Notes: generated by a model not told the origin, from the sequence alone. A stretch of 64,000 nucleotides of DNA from Brenneria nigrifluens DSM 30175 = ATCC 13028 (GCF_005484965.1 NZ_CP034036.1:2666001-2730000), one strand, 5' to 3'; positions 1-8,853 are shown, counted from the stretch's first letter. Program-made: numbers and translations.

Positions 1-624
1 GCGATCGAAACCGGACATCATCAGCAGTTGTTTGAACAGCTGAGGCGACTGCGGCAATGCGTAGAATTTTCCTTTGTGCACCCGGCTCGGCACCAGATAG
101 TCGCGCGCCCCTTCCGGCGTCGCCTTGGTCAGCATCGGCGTTTCAATATCCAGAAAACCGTGCCCGTCCATAAAACGGCGGACAAAACTGGTGATGCGCG
201 CGCGGGTTTTCAGACGCCGGGCCATTTCCGGGCGGCGCAGATCGAGATAGCGGTACTTGAGGCGCGCTTCTTCGGTGTTGGTCTGGTTGGAATCCAGCGG
301 CAGCGGCTCGGCGCGGTTGATGATGGTCAGCGCCGTGGCCAGCACCTCGATTTCACCGGTAGCCATATCTTTGTTGATTTGGCTCTCCGGACGGGCACGG
401 ACGACGCCCTTCAGTTGAATACAGAATTCGTTGCGCAGTTCGGACGCCTGTTTCAGTACGTCCTGGCGGTCCGGATCAAAGAACACCTGCGCCAGACCTT
501 CGCGGTCGCGCATATCGATAAAAATCAAACCACCCAGATCGCGGCGGCGGTTAACCCAACCGCACAATGTCACTTCCTGGCCCACGTGGGACAAATTCAA
601 CTGTCCGCAATATTCAGTACGCAT
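1..624 (-). CDS. aspS: Aspartate--tRNA ligase (3' end cut by window)
   Basis: Class II aminoacyl-tRNA synthetase that charges tRNA-Asp in the cytoplasm. Only the first 208 codons are present; the reading frame runs off the left edge ending in FDR. The start MRTEYCGQL and the OB-fold anticodon-binding segment (GWVNRRRDLGGLIFIDMRDR, about residues 22-41) are clear, followed by the start of the catalytic core (RYLDLRRPEM, FVRRFMDGHGFLDIETPML). An AAGGA motif precedes the ATG at 624. It is divergent from yecE; in E. coli yecD lies between aspS and yecE, and it is absent here. Identity is essentially certain; the C-terminal part cannot be assessed. Confidence 0.97.
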   Translation of the reverse strand, partial: MRTEYCGQLNLSHVGQEVTLCGWVNRRRDLGGLIFIDMRDREGLAQVFFDPDRQDVLKQASELRNEFCIQLKGVVRARPESQINKDMATGEIEVLATALTIINRAEPLPLDSNQTNTEEARLKYRYLDLRRPEMARRLKTRARITSFVRRFMDGHGFLDIETPMLTKATPEGARDYLVPSRVHKGKFYALPQSPQLFKQLLMMSGFDR

Positions 625-889
625 CGCTATGTCCTTTTACTCAGCCGCACAACCCACCCTTTTTCGCCGCGTCTGGCAACGGAAAAAGCCGTGGTGTCTT
701 TGCTGAACGGCATGGTTTTTCTGGATTACTGTCCGGTGAAAAAAGGCGGCTATTATAAAGGAAATTCCCCCGGACGATAAGTATGAGGTAACGCTCTGCG
801 GTTTGCCCGCACACTCTTTTTGACAATTTTCATTATCGGTTAATGAAATGATCGCTAATATAGCCTTAATTTGTTACCGGAACAGAATA

Positions 890-1702
890 ATGTATATCGG
901 ATTACCTCAATGGCAACATCCTGCCTGGAGTCGTTTAGGATTGCACGATCTGGCTGATTATTCCCGCTACTTTAACTGCGTGGAAGGGAATACCACGTTT
1001 TACGCCTTACCCGGCCGCGAGCTGGTGACGCGCTGGCGCGATATGACCACGGACGAATTCCGCTTCTGCTTTAAATTTCCCTCCGCCATCAGTCATCAGG
1101 CCGCCTTGCAGCACTGTGAACAGGAGGTAGCTGCCTTCTTTCACTGTCTGGAACCGCTGGCGGGGCGCCTCGGGCAACTCTGGGTGCAACTGCCCGCCGC
1201 CTTCGGTCCGCTTCAGCTTACGGTTCTGTGGCGCTTTCTCGATGCGCTGCCGCAGGGATTCAGCTACGGCGTGGAGGTGCGCCACCCGCAGTTTTTTGCT
1301 AAAGGCGACAGCGAACGCGCCTTGAATCAGGGTCTACAGCAGCGCGGGATTAACCGCGTCATCATGGACAGCCGCCCGGTGCATCATGCCGCGCCGGACA
1401 GCCCGGCAATGCGCGAAGCGCAACGCAAAAAGCCGCGCCTGCCGGTTCACGCGCTGTTGACCGCCGCCCAGCCCTTGATTCGCTTTATCGGCAGTGAAAA
1501 TCTGCAGGAGAATCTGCACTGGTTTCAGCCGTGGCTGAAAAAACTTCCGCAGTGGTCGCATGCCGAGCCTTTTCTGTTTATCCACACCCCCGATATCGGC
1601 GATGCGCCGGCGCTGGCGCAGCAGCTGTGGCCGCTGCTGAGCGATATTATTCCCGCTTTGCCGCCGCAGCCGGACTGGCCCCGGCAGGAGTCGCTATTTT
1701 AA
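890..1702 (+). CDS. yecE: DUF72 family protein YecE
   Basis: A 270-residue DUF72 (TIM-barrel-like) protein of unknown biochemical function, close in length to E. coli YecE (272). Recognisable blocks are MYIGLPQW at the N-terminus, FNCVEGNTTFYALP near residue 29, CFKFPSAISHQAALQHC, GVEVRHPQFFAKG and the C-terminal QESLF. The frame is open further upstream to 848, but conservation begins at the ATG at 890, so I use that start; its ribosome-binding site is weak. It lies upstream of yecN and the cmoAB pair, as in E. coli, but no function can be deduced from that. Confidence 0.93.
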   Translation: MYIGLPQWQHPAWSRLGLHDLADYSRYFNCVEGNTTFYALPGRELVTRWRDMTTDEFRFCFKFPSAISHQAALQHCEQEVAAFFHCLEPLAGRLGQLWVQLPAAFGPLQLTVLWRFLDALPQGFSYGVEVRHPQFFAKGDSERALNQGLQQRGINRVIMDSRPVHHAAPDSPAMREAQRKKPRLPVHALLTAAQPLIRFIGSENLQENLHWFQPWLKKLPQWSHAEPFLFIHTPDIGDAPALAQQLWPLLSDIIPALPPQPDWPRQESLF

Positions 1703-1887
1703 TGGCCGCGCGTCGGCGAGGCGAATAGTGCCGACGGCGCCGACGCCATTCATTAGTCCCTTTTCTTATAAACAATGTCTTCCCCCTCCTCATTTCAGAT
1801 AAAAAAAGTTGCCTTGTACAGGCGACAGTTGTGCTGCGGGAAGCTATTATTCCGCAAGCCGTTTTCGGTCAGGTCACGGAGTTAAAC

Positions 1888-2283
1888 ATGGTAAGCGCGC
1901 TCTATGTAGTGCTTGGCGCATTGTTGTTGATAAAGTTGTCTGTCGACGTAGTTAAACTCAGAATGCAGTACCGCGTAGCCTATGGCGATGGCGGGTTTTA
2001 TGAACTTCAGACGGCCATTCGGGTTCATGGCAATGCGGTGGAATATATTCCTATCGGCGCTATTCTGCTGGTTTTGATGGAAATGAACGGCGCCATCGCC
2101 GCGATGCTCCACCTGTGCGGCATGCTGTTGATCGTCGGGCGCCTGTTTCATTACTACGGCCTGCGCCAGCGTGAATTCCGCTGGCGACGATCGGGCATGG
2201 CGGCGACTTATGCCTCACTGATCCTGATGTCCCTGGCAAATCTCTACTATCTGCCGTGGGAAATGGTTTTCACCCTGTATTAA
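1888..2283 (+). CDS. yecN: MAPEG-family inner-membrane protein YecN
   Basis: A 131-residue membrane protein of the MAPEG superfamily (eicosanoid/glutathione metabolism fold), the same length as E. coli YecN. About four hydrophobic segments are visible: the N-terminus (VSALYVVLGALLLIKL), the middle (EYIPIGAILLVLMEM), around HLCGMLLIVGRLFHYYGL, and the C-terminus. The conserved motif RMQYRVAYGDGG follows the first segment. Start chosen at the ATG at 1888, preceded by a CGGAG motif, because the upstream in-frame ATG at 1831 adds unconserved sequence. The physiological substrate is unknown. Confidence 0.93.
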   Translation: MVSALYVVLGALLLIKLSVDVVKLRMQYRVAYGDGGFYELQTAIRVHGNAVEYIPIGAILLVLMEMNGAIAAMLHLCGMLLIVGRLFHYYGLRQREFRWRRSGMAATYASLILMSLANLYYLPWEMVFTLY

Positions 2284-2441
2284 GACGCGACGGCGATGGA
2301 ACGGAAAGGATGACGGCGCCGGCTTCATCCGTTCTCTCGCTGAAGGTCCCGTAACTGTAAAGGTGAAGGGGATACATGCTTTATCGCGTCATTCTGCTAG
2401 AATACGCCCCCTTGATTACCTATCTCAGCCATTATTTTGCC

Positions 2442-3179
2442 ATGCCAAACCGCGACCTGCTTTTTTCCGCTCCTATTGCCAATCTGGGCGACTGGACATT
2501 CGACGAACGCGTTGCTGAAGTCTTTCCCGATATGATTCAGCGCTCCGTTCCCGGTTATTCCAACATCATTTCGATGATTGGCATGCTGGCGGAACGTTTC
2601 GTGCAACCGCATAGCCAGGTTTACGATCTGGGCTGTGCGCTGGGTGCCGCCACCTTGTCGATGCGGCGCAATATTCGCGCGCCGGGCTGTAAAATTATCG
2701 CGGTGGATAATTCGCCGGCAATGATAAAACGCTGTCGCCATCATATCGAAGCTTTCCGCTCCGACACGCCGGCAGAGGTACTTGAAGCCGATATTCTGGA
2801 TATTGAAATAACAAACGCCTCAATGGCGGTGCTGAACTTCACCATTCAGTTTCTGGAGCCGGCCAATCGCCAGCTGTTGATCGACCGGGTCTATCAGGGG
2901 TTAAAACCGGGCGGCGTACTGGTGCTGTCCGAAAAATTCAGCTTTGCCGATGACAGAGTGGATGAGCTGTTGTTCAACATGCACCACGACTTCAAACGCG
3001 CCAACGGCTACAGCGAATTGGAAATCAGCCAGAAACGCAGCATGCTGGAAAACGTAATGCTGACGGATACCGTGGACACGCATAAAAATCGACTCAAACT
3101 GGCAGGCTTTGAGCACGTCGATCTGTGGTTCCAATGTTTTAACTTCGGTTCATTACTGGCGCTCAAGACAGAAGGATAG
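2442..3179 (+). CDS. cmoA: Carboxy-S-adenosyl-L-methionine synthase CmoA
   Basis: Makes carboxy-SAM from SAM and prephenate, the donor used by CmoB for tRNA wobble uridine-34 modification. The protein is 245 residues (E. coli 247) with the SAM-binding motif VYDLGCALGAATLS near residue 60, the AVDNSPAMI segment, and a C-terminus rich in conserved blocks (HHDFKRANGYSELEISQKRSMLENVM). I choose the ATG at 2442 (MPNRDLLFSAPI) because it aligns with the family start; the earlier in-frame ATG at 2376 adds an unconserved 22 residues. Three bases separate it from cmoB, so the two are co-transcribed. Confidence 0.97.
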   Translation: MPNRDLLFSAPIANLGDWTFDERVAEVFPDMIQRSVPGYSNIISMIGMLAERFVQPHSQVYDLGCALGAATLSMRRNIRAPGCKIIAVDNSPAMIKRCRHHIEAFRSDTPAEVLEADILDIEITNASMAVLNFTIQFLEPANRQLLIDRVYQGLKPGGVLVLSEKFSFADDRVDELLFNMHHDFKRANGYSELEISQKRSMLENVMLTDTVDTHKNRLKLAGFEHVDLWFQCFNFGSLLALKTEG

Positions 3180-3182
3180 GTT

Positions 3183-4154
3183 GTGATCGATTTCGGCAAT
3201 TTTTATCAGCAAATCGCCAAAGGCCCGCTAAGCCACTGGCTTGATACCCTGCCCCCGCAGTTAAGCCGCTGGCAGCAGGAGTCGCTGCACGGTAAGTTCA
3301 AACTGTGGTTCAACACCCTGGAACATCTTCCCGCCCTCTCCCCCACCCAGTTGGATCTGGCCGACGGCGTAACCGCCGGCATGACGCCGGATATTTCCGC
3401 CGGCCAGCGCGCAGGGATAGAAATGCTGCTGCGCAACCTGATGCCGTGGCGCAAAGGGCCGTTTTCGCTTTATGGGGTTAATATCGACACCGAATGGCGC
3501 TCCGACTGGAAGTGGCGGCGCGTGCTCCCCCATATCAGTCCGCTGCGCGATCGCCTGGTTCTCGACGTCGGCTGCGGCAGCGGCTACCATCTGTGGCGCA
3601 TGGTGGGAGCGGGCGCGCGCCTGGCGGTCGGTATTGATCCCATGCAGCTGTTTTTATGCCAGTTTGAAGCGGTACGAAAACTATTGGGCGACGACCAGCG
3701 CGCCCATGTCCTGCCCCTCGGCATCGAACAGTTGCCGGAACTGGCGGCGTTCGATACGGTTTTTTCCATGGGCGTGCTGTACCACCGCCGCTCGCCGCTC
3801 GACCATCTATGGCAGTTGAAAAACCAACTGGCGTCCGATGGCGAACTGGTGCTGGAAACGCTGGTCGTGGAAGGCGATGAAAATCAGGTGCTGGTGCCGG
3901 GAGAACGCTACGCGCAGATGCGTAACGTCTACTTTATCCCTTCCGCCGCCGCGCTGACCCAGTGGCTGCGAAAATGCGGATTTGCCGATGTTCGGGTGGT
4001 GGATATCTGCGCCACCACGCCGCAGGAACAGCGCAGAACAGACTGGATGATCAGCGAATCGCTGGCCGATTTTCTCGATCCGCACGATCCACGTAAAACC
4101 GTGGAGGGCTACCCGGCGCCGGTACGCGCGGTATTGGTCGCCCGCAAGCCCTGA
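3183..4154 (+). CDS. cmoB: tRNA U34 carboxymethyltransferase CmoB
   Basis: Transfers the carboxymethyl group of carboxy-SAM (from CmoA) to 5-hydroxyuridine-34, giving cmo5U, which widens codon reading. Length is 323 residues, identical to E. coli. Hallmarks are LMPWRKGPFSLYGVNIDTEWRSDWKW around residues 87-112, the motif VLDVGCGSGYHLWRM, and FSMGVLYHRRSPL. The start codon is GTG at 3183; its AAGGA site lies inside the last codons of cmoA, pointing to translational coupling. The methyltransferase for the final step, CmoM, is encoded at 57277-58062 in this window. Confidence 0.97.
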   Translation: MIDFGNFYQQIAKGPLSHWLDTLPPQLSRWQQESLHGKFKLWFNTLEHLPALSPTQLDLADGVTAGMTPDISAGQRAGIEMLLRNLMPWRKGPFSLYGVNIDTEWRSDWKWRRVLPHISPLRDRLVLDVGCGSGYHLWRMVGAGARLAVGIDPMQLFLCQFEAVRKLLGDDQRAHVLPLGIEQLPELAAFDTVFSMGVLYHRRSPLDHLWQLKNQLASDGELVLETLVVEGDENQVLVPGERYAQMRNVYFIPSAAALTQWLRKCGFADVRVVDICATTPQEQRRTDWMISESLADFLDPHDPRKTVEGYPAPVRAVLVARKP

Positions 4155-4197
4155 CTCGGCGCAGAAAAATTGCAGGGAGCGGGTGCCGGATAAAACG

Positions 4198-4740
4198 TTA
4201 GAATCCGTCCGGAAGCTTGGAGCGCATCATCTCCTTTCTGTCAATTCTGCGGCCATCCACAATAAACGTGCCATCGCCGACGGCGTGGATGGTTCTCTGC
4301 TCGGCACGCGCGTCATCATAGTACGCCGCGATACCGTCGAGCACGATGATGCCGTATTGATCGATGATATCGATAATCCGGCACTCAATGTTGGCAAGAC
4401 TCTCCTTGATCAGCGGCGCCCGGACATGCCGGCCCGCTAATGGCGTAAGTCCGAACCTGTCAAACTTGTCGGTGTTTTGCCCCGAACATGTCCCAATGCC
4501 GACAACCGTATCGATCATATCGACGGTGGGGATTGAAATCACACATTCTTTTGAGGTTTGCAGTGCGCCATATGAATAGTTCCAGGGTCCGGTCGTTATG
4601 GCGAATGATGCCGAGAAACCAAGAACCATCGTCCAGGTGATGGTCATTACATTATCTTTCCGGCCATCGTTCGTGGTAACCAGCACAACCGGTCCCGGCT
4701 CCAGCAGAGTGAACGCTTTGCCAATAGGAAGACTTTGCAT
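4198..4740 (-). CDS. Flavin reductase family protein (accessory)
   Basis: A 180-residue protein with the flavin-reductase-like / FMN-binding split-barrel fold (DIM6/NTAB type). Supporting segments are GPVVLVTTNDGRKDNVMTITW, GPWNYSYGAL, the block ECVISIP, and ECRIIDIIDQYGIIVLDGI. Members bind FMN and either reduce flavin for a partner oxygenase or act as small flavoenzymes; the substrate cannot be inferred. A strong GGAGGA lies just upstream of the ATG at 4740, so I reject the in-frame ATG 12 bases earlier, which would overlap it. It sits where E. coli has torYZ between cmoB and cutC, is convergent with cmoB, and uses more rare-type codons than its neighbours. A recent acquisition is plausible but unproven. 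Confidence 0.8.
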   Translation of the reverse strand: MQSLPIGKAFTLLEPGPVVLVTTNDGRKDNVMTITWTMVLGFSASFAITTGPWNYSYGALQTSKECVISIPTVDMIDTVVGIGTCSGQNTDKFDRFGLTPLAGRHVRAPLIKESLANIECRIIDIIDQYGIIVLDGIAAYYDDARAEQRTIHAVGDGTFIVDGRRIDRKEMMRSKLPDGF

Positions 4741-4805
4741 ATTTTCCTCCATCTTTTACTTTGCGCTCCTGGTGCAAGAATGATGCAAACCGCCGGGCGC
4801 GCGAT

Positions 4806-4835
4806 AAAAAAAGCCCCGGCAACACGCCGGGGCTT
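4806..4835 (-). terminator. Rho-independent terminator downstream of cutC
   Basis: A perfect 10-bp stem (AAGCCCCGGC / GCCGGGGCTT, 4811-4835) with loop AACAC. On the minus strand it is followed by a run of seven T residues. It ends transcripts from cutC and insulates the flavin reductase gene. Confidence 0.88.
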
Positions 4836-4914
4836 GGTACTCGCAAGCAACCTGTTGGTATGCTGCGCGGCAAGGGTGCTCTGGCAGGCCGAGTATTACT
4901 CAACCTGAAAACCG

Positions 4915-5673
4915 TTATGAAACCGATGAGACTTCATAGTCCGAACTCAATGCCCGCTTCATCGCAGCCACGATATCGCCGTCAACGCCATACTGGCTGA
5001 ACTCATCCATATCGCTGTGCGAGCACATGGAAACGCCGATTTTGCGATACCGCATCACGGATGAAGACCACTGTCCGGCGGAGCTGTGCAGTTCCTGAAT
5101 ACCGCTTTGCCGGAACTTATGAAGATTGGTTAATCGCACACCGGACCCGGCCATAATGATTGGACCACGGCTGGCCTGAGTTAGTTCACGCAATAATACC
5201 AATCCGTTTTCCGCGGTCTGCTGCTGCCCGGAGGTCAGGATCCGGGATACGCCCAGATCGGTCAGCTGTTTCAGCGCCAGGTAAGGGTTCAGGCACAGAT
5301 CGAAAGCGCGGTGAAAGGTCACCGCCATGCCCTGAGTCAGCGACATGATCTCTTTCATTCGCGGCAAATCGATATGTCCTTCGGCATCAAGAATGCCCAC
5401 CACCGCGCCGGGAAACCCCATATCGCGGATTTGCTCGATATCATATTTAATCGCCGCGAATTCCGTTGCGTCGTAGCAAAAATCACCGCCACGCGGCCGA
5501 ACAATAGGATGAACGGGAATCGCTAGTTTTTCGCTCGCAAGACGTAAGACGCCATATCCCGGCGTTAACCCGCCGTCGCGCAGACCGGAACAGAGTTCAA
5601 TCCGATCGGCGCCCGCCTGCTCGGCGGTTACTGCGCACTCAATGCTATAGCAACACACCTCCAGTTTTGGCAT
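4915..5673 (-). CDS. cutC: Copper homeostasis protein CutC
   Basis: A TIM-barrel protein of the CutC family, 252 residues (E. coli 248), cytoplasmic and historically linked to copper tolerance; its biochemical activity is unresolved. Visible family motifs: LEVCCYSIECAVTAEQAGADRIELC at the N-terminus, VHPIVRPRGGDFCY, VTFHRAFDLC and IMAGSGVR. The start is the ATG at 5673, immediately after a GGAGGT site; the in-frame ATG four codons upstream has none. The cutC-yecM-argS order matches E. coli, although the region between cmoB and cutC differs. Confidence 0.94.
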   Translation of the reverse strand: MPKLEVCCYSIECAVTAEQAGADRIELCSGLRDGGLTPGYGVLRLASEKLAIPVHPIVRPRGGDFCYDATEFAAIKYDIEQIRDMGFPGAVVGILDAEGHIDLPRMKEIMSLTQGMAVTFHRAFDLCLNPYLALKQLTDLGVSRILTSGQQQTAENGLVLLRELTQASRGPIIMAGSGVRLTNLHKFRQSGIQELHSSAGQWSSSVMRYRKIGVSMCSHSDMDEFSQYGVDGDIVAAMKRALSSDYEVSSVS

Positions 5674-5904
5674 ATCCACCTCCATTTAAAACCGCTGAAT
5701 ATCATTCAATTACATTTCCCCTAATTATATGAAGACCGCCGAAGCATTCTTAATTACGAGAATAGCTAATCACTATGGCATTCAAGGGCGCATCGTGAGG
5801 AGATGACGATCACAATGAACGCGATATAACTGAAATAAAAATGACATAAACCACAGTTCTATTAATGTATTAAGCCGGTTGGAAAACCATGCGGCGCCAA
5901 CAAT

Positions 5905-6453
5905 TCAAGCGCCACGGTTTTCATCCGCCACAATATCCCGAATATCAAACGGATGAAACTTTATGGTTACCTTTCCATTGGTTACGGCCGTTGTCGGATT
6001 AGGTATTCGTTCTTTTTCACCCTGCGGCGAACTGAAATGAAGTTTGACGCCGGAGGTACGCAGAGCCTGGTCGGATAAACAGGCCAGCGCCCTTAGGTGC
6101 AGCGAATCCGCATCGCCCGGCAATAGCAACTCCACATGCTCCCATCCTTCATGGGGATAACGTTTTTTTCCCGGCCAGGGCAGCTCGATACAATCAATCC
6201 GCCAGGGGCCGACTTTTATCGCCGAGTTTAATATAAACAAGCAGATAGGGCGCCCATTAATCAGGTTTTCGGCAAGCAGCGTGCCGATGCGCAATATTTG
6301 TGTTTTCCAACGCTCAGCGGTCGAAGTTTGATGGCAACGCAGCGAAATATGATCGGCGCTGAACCTGGTCAAATCCAACTGCAGTACCGCCGCAAACTCA
6401 TTTAATTCGCGCTCGAAACGAACCAAATCCACCGCTAACTCTTCAGGTAACAT
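5905..6453 (-). CDS. yecM: VOC-fold protein YecM
   Basis: YecM family protein with a vicinal-oxygen-chelate-like fold and unknown function. Conserved stretches are ADHISLRCHQ, AENLINGRPICLF, IELPWPGKKRYPHEGWEHVEL, ERIPNPTTAVTNGK and TIKFHPFDI. Two starts are possible: ATG at 6453 with an AAGGAG motif 12 bases upstream (182 residues, used here), or GTG at 6480 with no clear ribosome-binding site (191 residues), which fits E. coli YecM's N-terminal length (188 total) slightly better. It lies upstream of cutC on the same strand, separated by about 230 bases, so separate promoters are likely. Confidence 0.88.
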   Translation of the reverse strand: MLPEELAVDLVRFERELNEFAAVLQLDLTRFSADHISLRCHQTSTAERWKTQILRIGTLLAENLINGRPICLFILNSAIKVGPWRIDCIELPWPGKKRYPHEGWEHVELLLPGDADSLHLRALACLSDQALRTSGVKLHFSSPQGEKERIPNPTTAVTNGKVTIKFHPFDIRDIVADENRGA

Positions 6454-6793
6454 ACTGGGTACGAACTCCTTGCTATCCACGCAAACTGTTAGGGATTAAT
6501 TTACATGGTGATAATATCTCATCCATGATTCTTTAACGCAGTTCTATTTTGATTTCTTTTTTAATTATTGGTTCTTTTAGTTATTCGTGCTTTCAGCACC
6601 AAATGCCATAGTAAAAACCAAAGAAAGTAAAGTTACCCAATGGATTAACAAACAAAAAAATTCTGTAGTCAGTTAACATGGAGTCCTTCACGCAACTTTT
6701 GTTGAGAGTTGTCTTAAATAAAATCATGCCCATTGAATGAAGAAAGGAAAAAGGATAATTTGAACTTCTTAATAATAAGATAGAGTCATTATC

Positions 6794-6913
6794 ATGGTGC
6801 TATTAATCATTTCAATTCTGCTGATCGTCATTGCGGCGTACGCTATTTTTCGTCATTTTAAAACCAAAAATGAACACAAAATCGGGGTAAACTCCAAAAC
6901 CAGGAAACGTTAA
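6794..6913 (+). CDS. Predicted small single-span membrane protein (39 aa)
   Basis: A 39-codon frame, ATG to TAA. The first 19 residues are almost purely hydrophobic (MVLLIISILLIVIAAYAIF) and the tail is strongly basic (HFKTKNEHKIGVNSKTRKR), the classic pattern of a small inner-membrane protein with N-out/C-in topology. There is no strong Shine-Dalgarno; the upstream bases contain only TAGAG at a suboptimal distance. It lies alone in the AT-rich gap between yecM and argS. I do not recognise a named family. The amino-acid pattern is unlikely to arise by chance, but expression is unproven. Confidence 0.55.
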   Translation: MVLLIISILLIVIAAYAIFRHFKTKNEHKIGVNSKTRKR

Positions 6914-7042
6914 CCAAGTGTTCTTATTGGTTCCCTTTACTATATACATAAAGAATTGCAGTAACCCTCGCCAATATCATCTTGTTTTACCTTATTCCCC
7001 CCTTTCAATGTAAGCATGTCACCCGCCGCGGTATGCCATCTG

Positions 7043-7071
7043 CTGACTCGTAAAGGCAAATATGGTATAAG
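7043..7071 (+). promoter_or_regulatory. Candidate argS promoter (extended -10)
   Basis: CTGACT (7043-7048), a 17-base spacer, then TATAAG (7066-7071) preceded by TGG, the extended -10 signature. It lies about 30 bases upstream of the argS start. Assigned by eye only. Confidence 0.45.
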
Positions 7072-7102
7072 CAGGGCTTGATTTTTTATCTAAGGTAAAC
7101 CG

Positions 7103-8833
7103 GTGAATATTCAGGCTCTTCTCTCCGAAAAAGTCAGCCAGGCATTGGCCGCGGCGGGTGCCCCGATAGGCAGCGAAGCACAGGTCCGCCAGTCGGCAAA
7201 AGTACAGTTTGGCGATTATCAGGCCAACGGCGTGATGGCCGTTGCCAAAAAACTCGGCATGCCGCCGCGTCAACTGGCCGAAAAAGTAGTCCAGCTTTTG
7301 GCGCTGGACGGCATCGTTACAAAAACAGAAATCGCAGGTCCGGGTTTTATTAATATATTCCTTGATAAACAATGGGTTGCCAGCCAGGCAGAGAATGCAC
7401 TGAATGACCCGAAACTGGGCGTAACACCGGTTGAACCACAAACTATCGTTGTCGATTATTCCGCACCCAACGTGGCGAAAGAAATGCACGTCGGTCATCT
7501 GCGCTCCACCATTATCGGCGATGCGGCGGTTCGTACGCTTGAATTCCTCGGCCACCATGTTATTCGCGCCAACCACGTCGGCGACTGGGGCACGCAGTTC
7601 GGCATGCTGATCGCCTATCTCGAAAAAGTGCAGAATGACAATGCCGGCGAGATGGCGCTGTCCGATCTCGAAGCGTTCTACCGCGAAGCTAAGAAACACT
7701 ATGACGACGATGCCGCTTTTGCCGAACGCGCCAGAGGCTATGTGGTCAAGCTACAGGGGGGAGATGAATATTGCCGCCAACTGTGGCGTAAACTCATCGA
7801 CATCACCATGACGCAAAATCAGCTCACTTATAATCGTCTCAACGTCACACTGACCAAAGATGACGTTATGGGCGAAAGTCTGTACAACAGCATGTTGCCG
7901 GAGATTGTCGCCGACCTGAAAGCGAAAGGTCTGGCGGTGGAGAGTGAAGGCGCGACGGTGGTTTTCCTGGATGAGTTCAAGAACAAGGAAGGCGAGCCGA
8001 TGGGCGTTATCATCCAGAAGAAGGATGGCGGCTACCTCTATACCACCACCGATATCGCCTGTGCGAAATACCGCTATGAAACGCTGAATGCCGACCGCGT
8101 GCTTTACTACATCGACTCACGCCAGCACCAGCATCTGATGCAGGCCTGGGCCATTGTGCGCAAAGCCGGTTACGTACCGGATTCCGTCAGCCTGGAACAC
8201 CATATGTTCGGCATGATGCTGGGCAAGGACGGCAAACCGTTTAAAACCCGCGCCGGCGGCACCATCAAGCTTTCCGATCTGCTGGACGAGGCTTATGAGC
8301 GCGCTTGCCAGCTTATCGCCGAAAAAAATCCGCAAATGGAGAGCGATGAGCTGCAACAGCTCGCCAACGTGGTTTCCATCGGCGCGGTAAAATATGCCGA
8401 TCTGTCCAAAAACCGCACCACCGATTACATTTTTGACTGGGATAACATGCTGGCATTCGAAGGCAATACCGCGCCTTATATGCAATATGCCTATACCCGC
8501 GTTATCTCGATTTTTAAACGCGCCGCCATTCAGGAAGACAGCCTGACTCAGCCCATTACCCTGCACGAAGAGCGTGAATTTGTTCTTGCCACTCGCCTGC
8601 TGCAATTTGAAGAAACCGTCACCACCGTCGCCCGTGACGGCACGCCGCATGTGATGTGCGCCTATTTGTATGATTTAGCGGGCCTGTTCTCCGGTTTTTA
8701 CGAGCATTGTCCAATTTTGAATGCGGAAAATGACGAACTGCGTCAAAGCCGCCTGAAACTGGCGCTGCTGACGGCCAAAACGCTGAAGCAGGGGTTGGAT
8801 ACCCTGGGGATTGATACCGTAGAGAAGATGTAA
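7103..8833 (+). CDS. argS: Arginine--tRNA ligase
   Basis: Class I synthetase charging tRNA-Arg; monomeric and cytoplasmic. At 576 residues it matches E. coli ArgS (577). The start MNIQALLSEKVSQAL uses GTG, preceded by AAGGT. Hallmarks are the N-terminal tRNA D-loop-binding domain (residues 1-120), the HIGH-type motif in APNVAKEMHVGHLRST near residue 130, and the C-terminal DALR anticodon-binding domain ending LGIDTVEKM. A strong terminator follows. In E. coli argS is followed by flagellar flhE/A/B; here it is convergent with murJ with only about 50 bases between them. Confidence 0.98.
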   Translation: MNIQALLSEKVSQALAAAGAPIGSEAQVRQSAKVQFGDYQANGVMAVAKKLGMPPRQLAEKVVQLLALDGIVTKTEIAGPGFINIFLDKQWVASQAENALNDPKLGVTPVEPQTIVVDYSAPNVAKEMHVGHLRSTIIGDAAVRTLEFLGHHVIRANHVGDWGTQFGMLIAYLEKVQNDNAGEMALSDLEAFYREAKKHYDDDAAFAERARGYVVKLQGGDEYCRQLWRKLIDITMTQNQLTYNRLNVTLTKDDVMGESLYNSMLPEIVADLKAKGLAVESEGATVVFLDEFKNKEGEPMGVIIQKKDGGYLYTTTDIACAKYRYETLNADRVLYYIDSRQHQHLMQAWAIVRKAGYVPDSVSLEHHMFGMMLGKDGKPFKTRAGGTIKLSDLLDEAYERACQLIAEKNPQMESDELQQLANVVSIGAVKYADLSKNRTTDYIFDWDNMLAFEGNTAPYMQYAYTRVISIFKRAAIQEDSLTQPITLHEEREFVLATRLLQFEETVTTVARDGTPHVMCAYLYDLAGLFSGFYEHCPILNAENDELRQSRLKLALLTAKTLKQGLDTLGIDTVEKM

Positions 8834-8853
8834 TCCTTTGCCGCACCAGCGTG

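Larger units (their letters stand above)
6454..7102. other. Divergent intergenic region yecM / argS
   Basis: About 650 bases, noticeably more AT-rich than the flanking genes, particularly 6540-6800. It holds the divergent promoters of yecM and argS and the short membrane-protein frame at 6794-6913. I see no tRNA, direct repeats or other long hairpin. The low GC content could mark an old insertion point. Confidence 0.5.

Noticed and set aside
28..780. Open frame of 250 codons on the plus strand at the left edge
   Set aside because: It lies antisense over aspS, whose protein match is unambiguous; it has no family resemblance.
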